DNA from: Methanomicrobiales archaeon | Lineage (GTDB): Archaea > Halobacteriota > Methanomicrobia > Methanomicrobiales > Methanospirillaceae | Assembly: GCA_012729535.1 (NCBI GenBank) | Contig: JAAYCY010000033.1 | Location: forward strand, 1 to 64,000 | Direction: 5' to 3' | Length of the DNA stretch: 64,000 bases | In this document: in pieces, positions 45,472 through 54,047 of the stretch | Numbering within the stretch: the stretch's first letter is position 1 | How the letters are laid out: the number at the start of each line of letters is the position of its first letter | The notes under the pieces: model-generated | The model's database searches: none | Seen by the model: the letters and a program-made list of their open reading frames with translations, nothing else | Told to the model about the DNA's origin: nothing | Position numbers and translations under genes: made by a program

Positions 45472-46248
45472 ATGGACTTCTATTCAGTAAGCAATAATAT
45501 TTTTTCTTCAATACGCTCTGCAATTACTCCTCTTGTAGGAACCAAAACCGGAGGTTCTACCACTGGATTAGGAGCAGATGGAACGCCTACCAAATATATC
45601 GACAAGATTGCGGAAGATATTGCAATTAATTATATAAAACAGAATAACCTCTGTCATCTCCTCATTAGTGAAGAAGCAGGAAAAGTAGAAATTGGTGGCG
45701 AAAAGGGTACCATCTTTTTAGACCCCGTAGACGGAACCTATAATGCCATAATGGATATCCCTTTTTTTGCCGTATCGCTGGCTTATGCAGAACAGGGCAA
45801 AATTATTCATGGTTTTGTAGGAAATCTTTCAAACGGAGACATTTTTACTGCTTCAAAAGGAAAAGGCGCCTTTTTAAATAATAATCCGATTCATGTTTCT
45901 GATACTGCTGATCTACATACAAGCGCCATGAGCATCTATGGAAAGCATTTCCAATATGACCAGGTGATAAATCTCATGCGAAAAATTCGTAGATTTCGAC
46001 AATTTGGTGCATCGGCACTGGAACTTTCATATGTTGGTGCCGGTAAAATTGACGGGTTTGTCGATCTCAGACAGACTCTTCGCGCAACCGATGCTGCTGC
46101 CGGGGTATTAATTCTCGAAGAAGCCGGAGGTGTTGTTACCGATCGTGATGGGAAGTGTCTCTTGCTTCCTGATGATCTCAATATCGGAAATTGCCTGGTA
46201 GGAACCAATAAACAGTTGCATGGGAAAGTAATTGAATATTTACGGTGA
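45472..46248 (+). CDS. suhB: inositol-monophosphatase family phosphatase (archaeal IMPase/FBPase)
   Basis: A magnesium-dependent sugar phosphatase of 258 residues. The metal motifs are LISEEAGKVEIGG near 65, FLDPVDGTYNAI near 82 and LRATDAAAGVLILEEAGG near 203. Archaeal members often act on both inositol 1-phosphate and fructose 1,6-bisphosphate, so both roles are possible. The NAD kinase gene starts four bases after its stop. In some archaea the two activities are found together, which makes this pairing familiar. Confidence 0.9.
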   Translation: MDFYSVSNNIFSSIRSAITPLVGTKTGGSTTGLGADGTPTKYIDKIAEDIAINYIKQNNLCHLLISEEAGKVEIGGEKGTIFLDPVDGTYNAIMDIPFFAVSLAYAEQGKIIHGFVGNLSNGDIFTASKGKGAFLNNNPIHVSDTADLHTSAMSIYGKHFQYDQVINLMRKIRRFRQFGASALELSYVGAGKIDGFVDLRQTLRATDAAAGVLILEEAGGVVTDRDGKCLLLPDDLNIGNCLVGTNKQLHGKVIEYLR

Positions 46249-46252
46249 ATCA

Positions 46253-47074
46253 ATGCCCGGTTTCATGAACATCCTTATCCTTTCCAGATATTCTGATGTC
46301 AGAGCAGGTGAATTTTCTGAAATATTACAGGATAAACTATTGAATCACGGATTTTTTGTAAGTATTTGCAACAGGGATCTGTTACATGCTGATACTTCCC
46401 TCTTTAATCTGGAAAATAAACCGGATATGATTGTTGTTGTGGGCGGAGACGGGACAATCCTGTTAGCTACTCAGCGAATGCCGGTTCAAATACCAATTCT
46501 TGGGATAAATTACGGGGAAGTTGGTTTTCTCGCAGATGTCGATCCTGACGAGGCATTTTCATTCATCACCAGTCTTGCCCTTCCTCTTCCCGTTGAACCC
46601 CGAATGCGTATTGAATTACGGTTAAATGGAAAGTTATTAGGAACCTCTCTGAATGAAGCATTGATTGTAACTGACAGACCTTCTAAAATGCTTAAATTCC
46701 TGATAAATATTGATGGAAATATTGCTGAAAGATTCAGGGCCGATGGTCTGATAATAAGCACTCCCACTGGATCAACAGCATATGCTATGAGCGCAGGGGG
46801 TCCCATTGTTGATCCCAGAATTGAAGGATTCCTCATGGTTCCGCTAGCTCCTTTTATGCTTTCAAACCGCCCTCACCTGATTGATTCGGCAAGAAAAGTT
46901 AGTGTAACCCTTGAAGCTGCAAAGCCAGTCAAATTAGTAATTGATGGACAAACAGAGATTCACCTTGAAGAAAGTTGTAAGATTGATTTATTAAAAAGTC
47001 AGGACCCTGCCCAGTTCCTTGATGCGGGACAGAATTTTTTTGAAAAGATTAATCGTAAACTTCGCCATCTTTGA
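46253..47074 (+). CDS. nadK: NAD kinase
   Basis: Phosphorylates NAD to NADP. The start is ATG 46253, with GGTGA four bases ahead; the frame is open to TTG 46232, inside suhB. The 273-residue product has the conserved VVVGGDGTILLATQRM near 60, INYGEVGFLADVDP near 84 and the second motif ADGLIISTPTGSTAYAMSAGGP near 165. An IDGQTEIHL segment lies near the end. It is the second gene of a suhB-nadK operon. Confidence 0.93.
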   Translation: MPGFMNILILSRYSDVRAGEFSEILQDKLLNHGFFVSICNRDLLHADTSLFNLENKPDMIVVVGGDGTILLATQRMPVQIPILGINYGEVGFLADVDPDEAFSFITSLALPLPVEPRMRIELRLNGKLLGTSLNEALIVTDRPSKMLKFLINIDGNIAERFRADGLIISTPTGSTAYAMSAGGPIVDPRIEGFLMVPLAPFMLSNRPHLIDSARKVSVTLEAAKPVKLVIDGQTEIHLEESCKIDLLKSQDPAQFLDAGQNFFEKINRKLRHL

Positions 47075-47214
47075 TAATAATTGACATATAAAGACCCAAA
47101 GAACTCCATGAAAAAACACAAGTTAGTAAGGCCAATAATAAAATATTTAAATGCGATGTCTGTAATGAGAAGAATCTTAACAAAGGCTGAATACAGATAC
47201 ATACGAGTATCAGG
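47075..47214. promoter_or_regulatory. promoter interval of the TPR gene at 47.2 kb
   Basis: The 140-base AT-rich interval holds a TATA box, ATATTTAAAT, around 47140-47149, about 70 bases ahead of the ATG at 47215. A 37-codon frame at 47109-47222 crosses the promoter and is not counted as a gene. Confidence 0.4.
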
Positions 47215-47736
47215 ATGCTAAAAAAAATAACGATCCTAATTTTGATACCCATGCTCATATTGGGGACATCTGCGTCTCCAATGCAGAATGGTGAGGATTT
47301 GTTTGAGATCGGCAACAATCATTATGCCAACGGATCATTAGAGAATGCCATTGAATTATGGATTCAGGCAAAAAACATAGATCCAACCCTCTCAGCAAAT
47401 GCTTGGTATAATATCGGTCTTGCTTATGCTGGACTGAAACAATATGATAAGGCAATAATGGCATGGGAAGAAACAGTAGCACTTGTACCTAATTCCTCAA
47501 TGGCTTATGACAATATGGGAACTGCATATGGTCTTCTTGGAATGTACAAAGAAGCAGAACAGGCATATGATATGGCCATAGCAATTGACCCCGATGTTGT
47601 AAAATATAAGATAGACAAGGAACTGCTTACAAAAAGTTCTTTGAAGGAAGAAACCCCAATGTCTCCCTGGTCTGCCTTCCTGGCATTAATTACCGTTCTG
47701 GGTATCATCTACCGACATTCCGAAGAAAAGATATAA
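47215..47736 (+). CDS. small TPR protein with N-terminal signal and C-terminal helix
   Basis: A 173-residue exported protein. The signal peptide covers about residues 4-20. Three TPR motifs fill residues 25-130, for example GNNHYANGSLENAIELW, WYNIGLAYAGLKQYDKAI and YDNMGTAYGLLGMYKEAEQAY. A hydrophobic helix near 152-166 (WSAFLALITVLGII) and a short basic tail end the chain, so it may be anchored. It is 41 bases ahead of a secreted CARDB protein, likely its partner. Confidence 0.72.
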   Translation: MLKKITILILIPMLILGTSASPMQNGEDLFEIGNNHYANGSLENAIELWIQAKNIDPTLSANAWYNIGLAYAGLKQYDKAIMAWEETVALVPNSSMAYDNMGTAYGLLGMYKEAEQAYDMAIAIDPDVVKYKIDKELLTKSSLKEETPMSPWSAFLALITVLGIIYRHSEEKI

Positions 47737-47777
47737 TCTCCCAAAAGGCTTTGTAAAGACAGCATATATCCTGATAT

Positions 47778-49448
47778 ATGAAAACCAGGTTACTATTTAT
47801 TCTCTTAATTTTTGGTTCGTTAAGTTTTTGTCAGATATTTGCTAGTACTGACATGGATGGCAGTAATACCGTTCCGTTTCTATGTAAACCAGTTCATGCT
47901 GTTTCAATAGAAATACCCGATATATATGGAATTAAGATGGAAATTCCCTCTTCAGTTCATGCCGGGACATATGTTCGAATCGTTGACACGGTGATGAATC
48001 GAGAACCATATTCAACAGGTCAGTTTTTCCTGGACTATTATCTGGTGAATAGTTCTTCTGACTATCCGGACACCAGGATTAGTTCTCATATGATTGAAAA
48101 TCTCCTCCCCAGGGGTCAGAAAACTTTGAATTTCACTGCTTCAATTCCTCCTGAATTAACTCCCGGTATGTATGTAGTAAGGAGAAGTTACCGGTCCTCT
48201 GATAACGAATTACCTTCAGGATCAGAGTCATTCATATCTGGAATTGAATCTGACATTGAAGTCTTCTCACATTCTGATGAAATTCTGACTGGTTTTTTTC
48301 CTTATCATGAAAAAATCCTCAATTCCGGAGAAAATACAATAAATGCAATAATTACTAATAATAATATCGTAGAACCTGTTCAGACCAGATTATCATATTA
48401 TCTTTCACAAACCGGTGATATTGGCAATGAACTGATTTTTGTCGGAGAAAGTGAGGATATCTATCTTCAACCCGGCGAGGAAACCGAAATTACTACCATT
48501 GTGAATACCCAAGGAGATATTTCCTCTGGTAATTACTACCTTATTGGTTCTTTTATTCCGTTTGATAATTATAATGGAGATTCAGGTTTGTATTGGGTGT
48601 CCGATGTGGCAGTTATGAACCAGGAATCTGAATATAAGGAGCAGATTGTTAAGCAGGAAAATATCCAGCCAAGTGTTACCGGACCAGATCTTACTACTTC
48701 AAAAATTAATTATCCTGACATTATGTTTATCGGAGAGAGCATTAAAATTTCCGACTCTGTTCAGAATATCGGAGATTCAACGGCGGGAATAGTCCGCAAC
48801 GAATATTTACTCTCTCCATATGAAGATGGATCACAAGGGATGCATCTGGACTGGTGGACTATTCATAACGTCAAATCAGGAGAAATTCGTTCATCACAGG
48901 AAACACTGGGGATTCCTGATCGGATAAAACCGGGCATTTACTATTTTTCTAAGAAAATAACCGTTACTTCCAATCCTGCAGAAACTAATATCATGAATAA
49001 TGCATGGATCGGAAACAAGCCAGTGCGTGTGGAATATAGTCCGACAGCAAAAATTCCTGATCTCGCTCATGTAAAAACAATATTCCCCTGTAAAGATCCT
49101 GGAGAGGTTGTCGAAATTATTGATACAATAACGAATATTGGAAATGCCTGTGCTGAAGATGTATCGGTAACATATTATATCTCACCATACCCGGAGTTTG
49201 ATCCATCAACAGCGACATATATTGGTATCTGCAATATTCCAAGAATTTGTGTGGGTGAACAAGTTGTCCAATCCACAACTGTGACCATCCCACCAGAATT
49301 AAAAATTGGGAAATATTTTTGGTATTCTGTAATTGATCCCTGCTCCTTTATGCCTTATTGCGGTGAGGAGATGCCTGAACTTGATAAATCTAATAATATC
49401 AATATCGGTAGATTATACATCGGGCCATGTGTTTTTTGCAGGTGTTAG
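47778..49448 (+). CDS. secreted CARDB-repeat protein
   Basis: A 556-residue exported protein with a signal at about residues 3-20. It has about four Ig-like CARDB modules. Each opens with a G-x-x-V-x-I-x-D-x-[IV]-x-N phrase (VRIVDTVMNREPYSTGQFFL, IKISDSVQNIGDSTAGIV, VEIIDTITNIGNACAEDV) and has a Y-Y-[IL]-S strand. Six cysteines cluster in the last 120 residues, with a terminal CVFCRC. Such repeats occur in archaeal surface adhesins. The function is unknown. It shares a probable operon with the TPR gene upstream. Confidence 0.78.
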   Translation: MKTRLLFILLIFGSLSFCQIFASTDMDGSNTVPFLCKPVHAVSIEIPDIYGIKMEIPSSVHAGTYVRIVDTVMNREPYSTGQFFLDYYLVNSSSDYPDTRISSHMIENLLPRGQKTLNFTASIPPELTPGMYVVRRSYRSSDNELPSGSESFISGIESDIEVFSHSDEILTGFFPYHEKILNSGENTINAIITNNNIVEPVQTRLSYYLSQTGDIGNELIFVGESEDIYLQPGEETEITTIVNTQGDISSGNYYLIGSFIPFDNYNGDSGLYWVSDVAVMNQESEYKEQIVKQENIQPSVTGPDLTTSKINYPDIMFIGESIKISDSVQNIGDSTAGIVRNEYLLSPYEDGSQGMHLDWWTIHNVKSGEIRSSQETLGIPDRIKPGIYYFSKKITVTSNPAETNIMNNAWIGNKPVRVEYSPTAKIPDLAHVKTIFPCKDPGEVVEIIDTITNIGNACAEDVSVTYYISPYPEFDPSTATYIGICNIPRICVGEQVVQSTTVTIPPELKIGKYFWYSVIDPCSFMPYCGEEMPELDKSNNINIGRLYIGPCVFCRC

Positions 49449-49500
49449 AAATTTTTTTTCTAAGACATTTTTTTCAACCTTAACAGTCAAATAGTAAATT

Positions 49501-50067
49501 ATGGCAGTCAGTCTTTCCGGTTCCTCCCCAACACTTCATTCTGAAAAAATAGGGGAACTAAATATTAAAACCAAAAAAAGATCATCAGAAGAATCGACAG
49601 AAGAATCATTTCAGGTGGTGGAATTTTTATTAGGAAATGAACATTTTGCAATAGATCTGTTTGATGTTAAAGAAGTTGTCGAGTATAAACGAATTACAAA
49701 ACTTCCTAACAGTCCAATATATATTAAAGGAATCATTGATTTGCGAGGAGAAATTACAACAATAATCGATCTCAAACAACAATTAGCAATAACCTCCAGT
49801 AGTGTTGCCAGTGAAGAGGAGACACGGATAATTGTTCTGGACGATCGTCTTACTCATGCGAAAATCGGTATTATGGTAGATGATGTCCTTACCGTTTCAA
49901 CATATTATGGAAGCCAGATAGATGAAACCGCTACATCAGGAGATGAATCTTCACATATCCTTGGTATTATCAAGAAGAAAATTAAGGATAAAGATAAAGA
50001 AACAACAGACCTTGTCATCTGGATAGATGTTAAGATTCTCCTTGGTAATATTGACCAGATAAGTTAA
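49501..50067 (+). CDS. cheW: chemotaxis coupling protein CheW
   Basis: An SH3-like adaptor of 188 residues that links chemoreceptors to the CheA kinase. A Ser/Glu/Lys-rich N-terminal extension of about 38 residues precedes the CheW fold. The fold has QVVEFLLGNEHFAIDLFDVKEVV and the signature LPNSPIYIKGIIDLRGEITTIIDLK. The extension is longer than usual. It stands alone, with no cheA nearby. The stop shares the four bases TTAA with the convergent PhoU-like gene. Confidence 0.92.
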   Translation: MAVSLSGSSPTLHSEKIGELNIKTKKRSSEESTEESFQVVEFLLGNEHFAIDLFDVKEVVEYKRITKLPNSPIYIKGIIDLRGEITTIIDLKQQLAITSSSVASEEETRIIVLDDRLTHAKIGIMVDDVLTVSTYYGSQIDETATSGDESSHILGIIKKKIKDKDKETTDLVIWIDVKILLGNIDQIS

Positions 50068-51080
50068 ATAGAATTATTTTCTCTCATCATTTCATAATTT
50101 ATCACATTTTCTGCGATATCTGCTGAATATTCACCAGATCTTCTGATACTATCGGTGATATTTCTGACTGAAACCGCAAGATTAACCGGTAATGAGAGTA
50201 TTTTTGTGTTTATCAGTGAATATGTCTCTTCCATCTGATGCATGTATTCAATAGTCTTATTTGCCTTTTTCAGGTCATGAGTGAAAAATGATTCAATACT
50301 CTTTTCAAAAGCGGTTAGTGCCCCTTCTGAAGCAGAACGTATTTGATCATTAATTTCATCCGGAATTATACTGGTTGAAATTTTTCCGGCATTTTTTGCA
50401 ATTCTTACACTATGGTCTCCAACGCGCTCAATGATTCTTGCTACCTGAAAATGAGGAAGCATCTCTGAAATATTTACATTCATTTTCTTTGATAGATGAA
50501 CATTATGCAGTATCATATTTGTCTGACGTGCAACCAACCAGAAAAGACGGTCAACATCGTTATCCCGTTCTATAACATCAGAAATTAAATCCGAATTGTG
50601 CGCGATGAATCCTTCAATGGCATCGGTATGCATTCCTCTAACGATAACAAACATCCTTTTCAGAGAATTCTGAATAGGCATTTCCAGAGGATTTAAGAGA
50701 TCTTTGATGAGAACACTGGATTCTGTTTCTTCAACAAATTCCGGGCCAATAACCATGTTTGAAAATTCACGAAGCTTCATTCGGACAGGACCTGTCACCC
50801 GGTCTTTCGTGGTTATGTGGATGGCATTATATCCCGCGATATAAATTCCAATCAGGTTTCTTAGAAAAAAGTCAGGGTCAATATCTGAAGTTATTTCCAA
50901 GTTTTTTATTCTTTGAATCTGGTCCCCGGTAGTATTTTTGGTAATGAGTAATGTTCCGTCAGGTTGAACGATTACTCCAAGAGGATCATTTTTTTTGATG
51001 TGAACAGATTCCACCCAGTCTTTTGGAAGTGTGATAACATAAGACGACCCACCTGTCATCTGAACTCTTCGTATTTCCAT
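50064..51080 (-). CDS. PhoU-like phosphate regulator with AbrB domain
   Basis: A 338-residue archaeal fusion. The first 50 residues are an AbrB/SpoVT-type DNA-binding strand set: RRVQMTGGSSYVITLPKDWVE. From about residue 110 the chain is helical with the PhoU repeat pattern. Archaeal proteins of this type are thought to regulate phosphate uptake genes, since a DNA-binding head replaces the bacterial PhoR partner. ATG 51080 is preferred over TTG 51086. The window also has polyphosphate kinase at 57.5 kb, so phosphate handling is a local theme. Confidence 0.85.
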   Translation of the reverse strand: MEIRRVQMTGGSSYVITLPKDWVESVHIKKNDPLGVIVQPDGTLLITKNTTGDQIQRIKNLEITSDIDPDFFLRNLIGIYIAGYNAIHITTKDRVTGPVRMKLREFSNMVIGPEFVEETESSVLIKDLLNPLEMPIQNSLKRMFVIVRGMHTDAIEGFIAHNSDLISDVIERDNDVDRLFWLVARQTNMILHNVHLSKKMNVNISEMLPHFQVARIIERVGDHSVRIAKNAGKISTSIIPDEINDQIRSASEGALTAFEKSIESFFTHDLKKANKTIEYMHQMEETYSLINTKILSLPVNLAVSVRNITDSIRRSGEYSADIAENVINYEMMRENNSI

Positions 51081-51184
51081 TTTCAATAGCTTATAAGTAT
51101 AGTCAATAGGAAATATATATGTTGGATTTTTAATATAGAGAAGTATATTATTTCATACAACTTATTTAATTTTTTTAAGAGATT

Positions 51185-51628
51185 ATGAAACCTGAAACAA
51201 ATAACATAGTTTTTTCTCCTGTAACCAGGTGGGAGACAAACTCTATTCTCAATCTCTACAAGGATGCAGGATGGTGGAAGGATGAATATGATCCTGATGA
51301 AATTCCACGGATAATTGTGTCCAGCTACCTGTTTATAGTTGGGTTCCTGGAAAAAAGTGACAAAACTATAGCTATGGGGAGAATACTATCAGACGGATTT
51401 AATGGAATTATTCAGGACATGTGTGTTCTTTCTGATTACCGGAGAAAAGGAATCGGAATAAAGCTGCTTGATTTTCTGGTAAGTTCGGCTATTAACAGAG
51501 GATTACGACAAATTACACTTGTTGCTGAACCAGGTACCATACAATTTTACAAAAAATCTGGTTTTATTGCTCATGAAAAACAGATATTTTACTTATATTC
51601 AACAGGAATGATTCATGAAATTATATGA
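51185..51628 (+). CDS. GNAT family N-acetyltransferase
   Basis: An acetyltransferase of 147 residues with the GNAT fold. The core motif is MCVLSDYRRKGIGIKLLDFL near residue 82, with the Q/R-x-x-G-x-G/A pyrophosphate loop, followed by VAEPGTIQFYKKSGF near 121. The substrate is unknown. Its end overlaps the start of a DUF2156 gene by 14 bases. Both have acyl-transferase-like folds, so they may act on one substrate. Confidence 0.86.
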   Translation: MKPETNNIVFSPVTRWETNSILNLYKDAGWWKDEYDPDEIPRIIVSSYLFIVGFLEKSDKTIAMGRILSDGFNGIIQDMCVLSDYRRKGIGIKLLDFLVSSAINRGLRQITLVAEPGTIQFYKKSGFIAHEKQIFYLYSTGMIHEII

Positions 51629-52514
51629 AGACGATTTTCACCCAATCACTCTGGAAGATAAGAAAATTTTTGACAGGACGTATCAACTAAACCCGATCAA
51701 ACATTCAGAAAATACCTTTGCAACATTATATTGCTGGCGGAAATATGGACATTACTCAATTTGTGAACATGATAAATCTCTAATCATCAAAGGTGAAACA
51801 GAAAATTATCGTTCATATCGTTTTCCCTTGGGACCTGTTAACTATGATATTATCCAGGCAACAATAAACCTGGCATTGGATCTTGGAGAAAATGCACCAC
51901 TTATCATACTGGAACCCTGGCAATATGAATGGATGAAACAAAACCGACCTGATTTAACTCTCAAACCTGACCGTGATTTTTTTGATTATGTATATCGCAC
52001 CGATGTGCTTTCATCTCTTCCGGGTCAAAACTACCTAACGATAAGAAAGCATCTGAATAAATTCAGAAAAAAATGTCCCTCTACGATTGAACATATATCT
52101 GATTCTAACATGGATGATGTGCTTGAATTTTTAATAAAATGGTGTCAGCACCGTGAATGTGATAAATACACCATCCTAAAACATGAGAAAGAGGCCATCC
52201 GGGAAGCTGTTTCTAATTTCCATGAGATTGGGCTTTCAGGAATTACCGTAAACCCAAAAGGGGTTATCGGAGCCATATCAATTTTCGAAGAATTAAACCC
52301 TTCTACCGCCGTTGTTCATTATGAAAAAGCTCTTCCTGATTGTGAAGGGATATACAAAGAGATTAATCTTCAGACTGCTCTTTATCTTCAAAATAAATAT
52401 CATTACATCAATCGGGAGAGTGATACGGGAATTCCCGGTCTGCGGGAGTCAAAAGAACGATATCACCCCGATCACATGGTAAAATTATATTATCTGGATA
52501 TATGCTCGAATTGA
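51615..52514 (+). CDS. DUF2156 (lysyltransferase-like GNAT-fold) protein
   Basis: A 299-residue protein of the DUF2156 family, related to the C-terminal aminoacyl-tRNA-dependent transferase domain of phosphatidylglycerol lysyltransferase. Visible features are TFATLYCWRKYGHYSI near residue 31, NYLTIRKHLNKFRKKCP near 138, and NRESDTGIPGLRESKERYHPDHMVKLYY near the end, in which the last strand closes the GNAT-like fold. No membrane segment is present. Biochemical function in archaea is not established. Confidence 0.85.
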   Translation: MKLYEDDFHPITLEDKKIFDRTYQLNPIKHSENTFATLYCWRKYGHYSICEHDKSLIIKGETENYRSYRFPLGPVNYDIIQATINLALDLGENAPLIILEPWQYEWMKQNRPDLTLKPDRDFFDYVYRTDVLSSLPGQNYLTIRKHLNKFRKKCPSTIEHISDSNMDDVLEFLIKWCQHRECDKYTILKHEKEAIREAVSNFHEIGLSGITVNPKGVIGAISIFEELNPSTAVVHYEKALPDCEGIYKEINLQTALYLQNKYHYINRESDTGIPGLRESKERYHPDHMVKLYYLDICSN

Positions 52515-52622
52515 TACTACCATATTAGGCAATTAAAAAAAACCTGAATTTTCAATAAGGAAATCAGTTGGCATTTATCCAACTAATTTTATAGTACTTA
52601 CATCAATACTTCAATTGCGATA

Positions 52623-54047
52623 ATGTACGGTATACCGAAAGGTTTGTTCTGTCTCCTATTATGTATCTTAGTTACCGGCTTTCCTGGCTCAATATCTTTG
52701 GCAGATTATTCTATTGGTACGATAATTGAAACAACTGGAAGTGTGCATGAAAAATTTTCAGGAACATGGAACATGGATGATGGGAATGGAATCAATGTTT
52801 CCGGAATATATTCTGATTCAGAGATAACAAATGGAGGGAATTTCAATCTGAAAAAACAACTAGGCATGAGAGAAAGTTCTTCCTCACAAAATGTTTTGGA
52901 TACTCAAAAGACCATGAGTTATTCGTCTGGGCATAGTGGAGGGCACCTGATGGCAGAAGAATTTATGAGTTTTGCTGATGAAAGGAGATTTAATAATACT
53001 GCAGCTTCGATATGCTTTTCAGATCCCTACAATGAATCATCGAATGGTTTTCATGAGCAAACAGCATCATTTTCTATAAATAATGCCAAACAGGTTAGCC
53101 TTTCTTCAAGTGGCAGATATTCGGCTGGCAGCCTGGACTACTCAATTAATACAGGAGAGCCAGGAAATAGATCCTCTATTGGATTGGATGGAACATTAAA
53201 GACTCAATTTGAGGGTAAAACAATTACAAATGGTCATGAAACAAGATTATATGACAGAACATTGATATCCGGAATAATTGAATCATTCAGTAGGATCTAT
53301 CATGGAGGGGAGACACAGGAATTATCTGGAATTTCATCCAGTACCGGTTCCATGATGGAGAAGACGCTGGTCACTACGCAGTTTATCAATAATAATACCA
53401 TTCCCGGTTCCATAATCCAGGGAGATTCAGTATATTCTGCAGACATGATGAGTAATGGTGGCAGAACCATGGTAACTAGACAGGTAACTGGTGGAGAAAA
53501 AATTTCCGCTGAACGAATCATTACTTACAAATCAGAAGGCAATCGATCTATTCAGGCATCTGAACATGCATTCACTTCCAGATTCCAGCTACCTGAAACA
53601 GGATTTAATAACCCGGTATGTGTTTTTGCAGGTCCTCCATTAGAACCGGATAATTCTCAATATGCTCCATACAAAGAAGCATCTGCTAAGACCGGCGTTG
53701 CCGGAGTAAGCTCAGCTCAAATTAGCAGCTCAACTATTCTGGGAGATATTTCTGATTCTTATCTGCCAAACCTTGAATACCGTGCAAAAATTGAAGTTCC
53801 TATTGGTTTTGATGCTTCCTTAGTCGAAAGAATGCAGGATACAGACGAAGACGGGAGATTTGAAGATTTAAACGGAAATGGAAATCTGGATATGCAGGAC
53901 CTCGTGTTATTATTCCAGAATTTCCGATGGATAGGTGAAAGCAATATTTCTGCCCGAATAGATTTCAACCAGAATGGAAGGGCAGATTACGCCGATATCG
54001 TGACAATATTTCAGGCAATGAACCGGAACAGTGCTGACATCAGTTAG
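52623..54047 (+). CDS. secreted protein with C-terminal dockerin-like domain
   Basis: A 474-residue exported protein. The signal peptide spans about residues 5-25. The long middle is low in hydrophobic residues and rich in Ser, Asn, Gly and Thr, like an extended surface segment. The C-terminus carries two EF-hand-like units about 30 residues apart, DTDEDGRFEDLNGNGNLDMQDL and DFNQNGRADYADI, the pattern of a type I dockerin. In cellulosomes dockerins bind cohesins; no cohesin is seen here. The stop overlaps that of the convergent CAP gene. Confidence 0.78.
   Translation: MYGIPKGLFCLLLCILVTGFPGSISLADYSIGTIIETTGSVHEKFSGTWNMDDGNGINVSGIYSDSEITNGGNFNLKKQLGMRESSSSQNVLDTQKTMSYSSGHSGGHLMAEEFMSFADERRFNNTAASICFSDPYNESSNGFHEQTASFSINNAKQVSLSSSGRYSAGSLDYSINTGEPGNRSSIGLDGTLKTQFEGKTITNGHETRLYDRTLISGIIESFSRIYHGGETQELSGISSSTGSMMEKTLVTTQFINNNTIPGSIIQGDSVYSADMMSNGGRTMVTRQVTGGEKISAERIITYKSEGNRSIQASEHAFTSRFQLPETGFNNPVCVFAGPPLEPDNSQYAPYKEASAKTGVAGVSSAQISSSTILGDISDSYLPNLEYRAKIEVPIGFDASLVERMQDTDEDGRFEDLNGNGNLDMQDLVLLFQNFRWIGESNISARIDFNQNGRADYADIVTIFQAMNRNSADIS

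Noticed and set aside
47109-47222. 37-codon frame between nadK and the TPR gene
   Set aside because: It contains the TATA box of the TPR gene and has no clear ribosome site.
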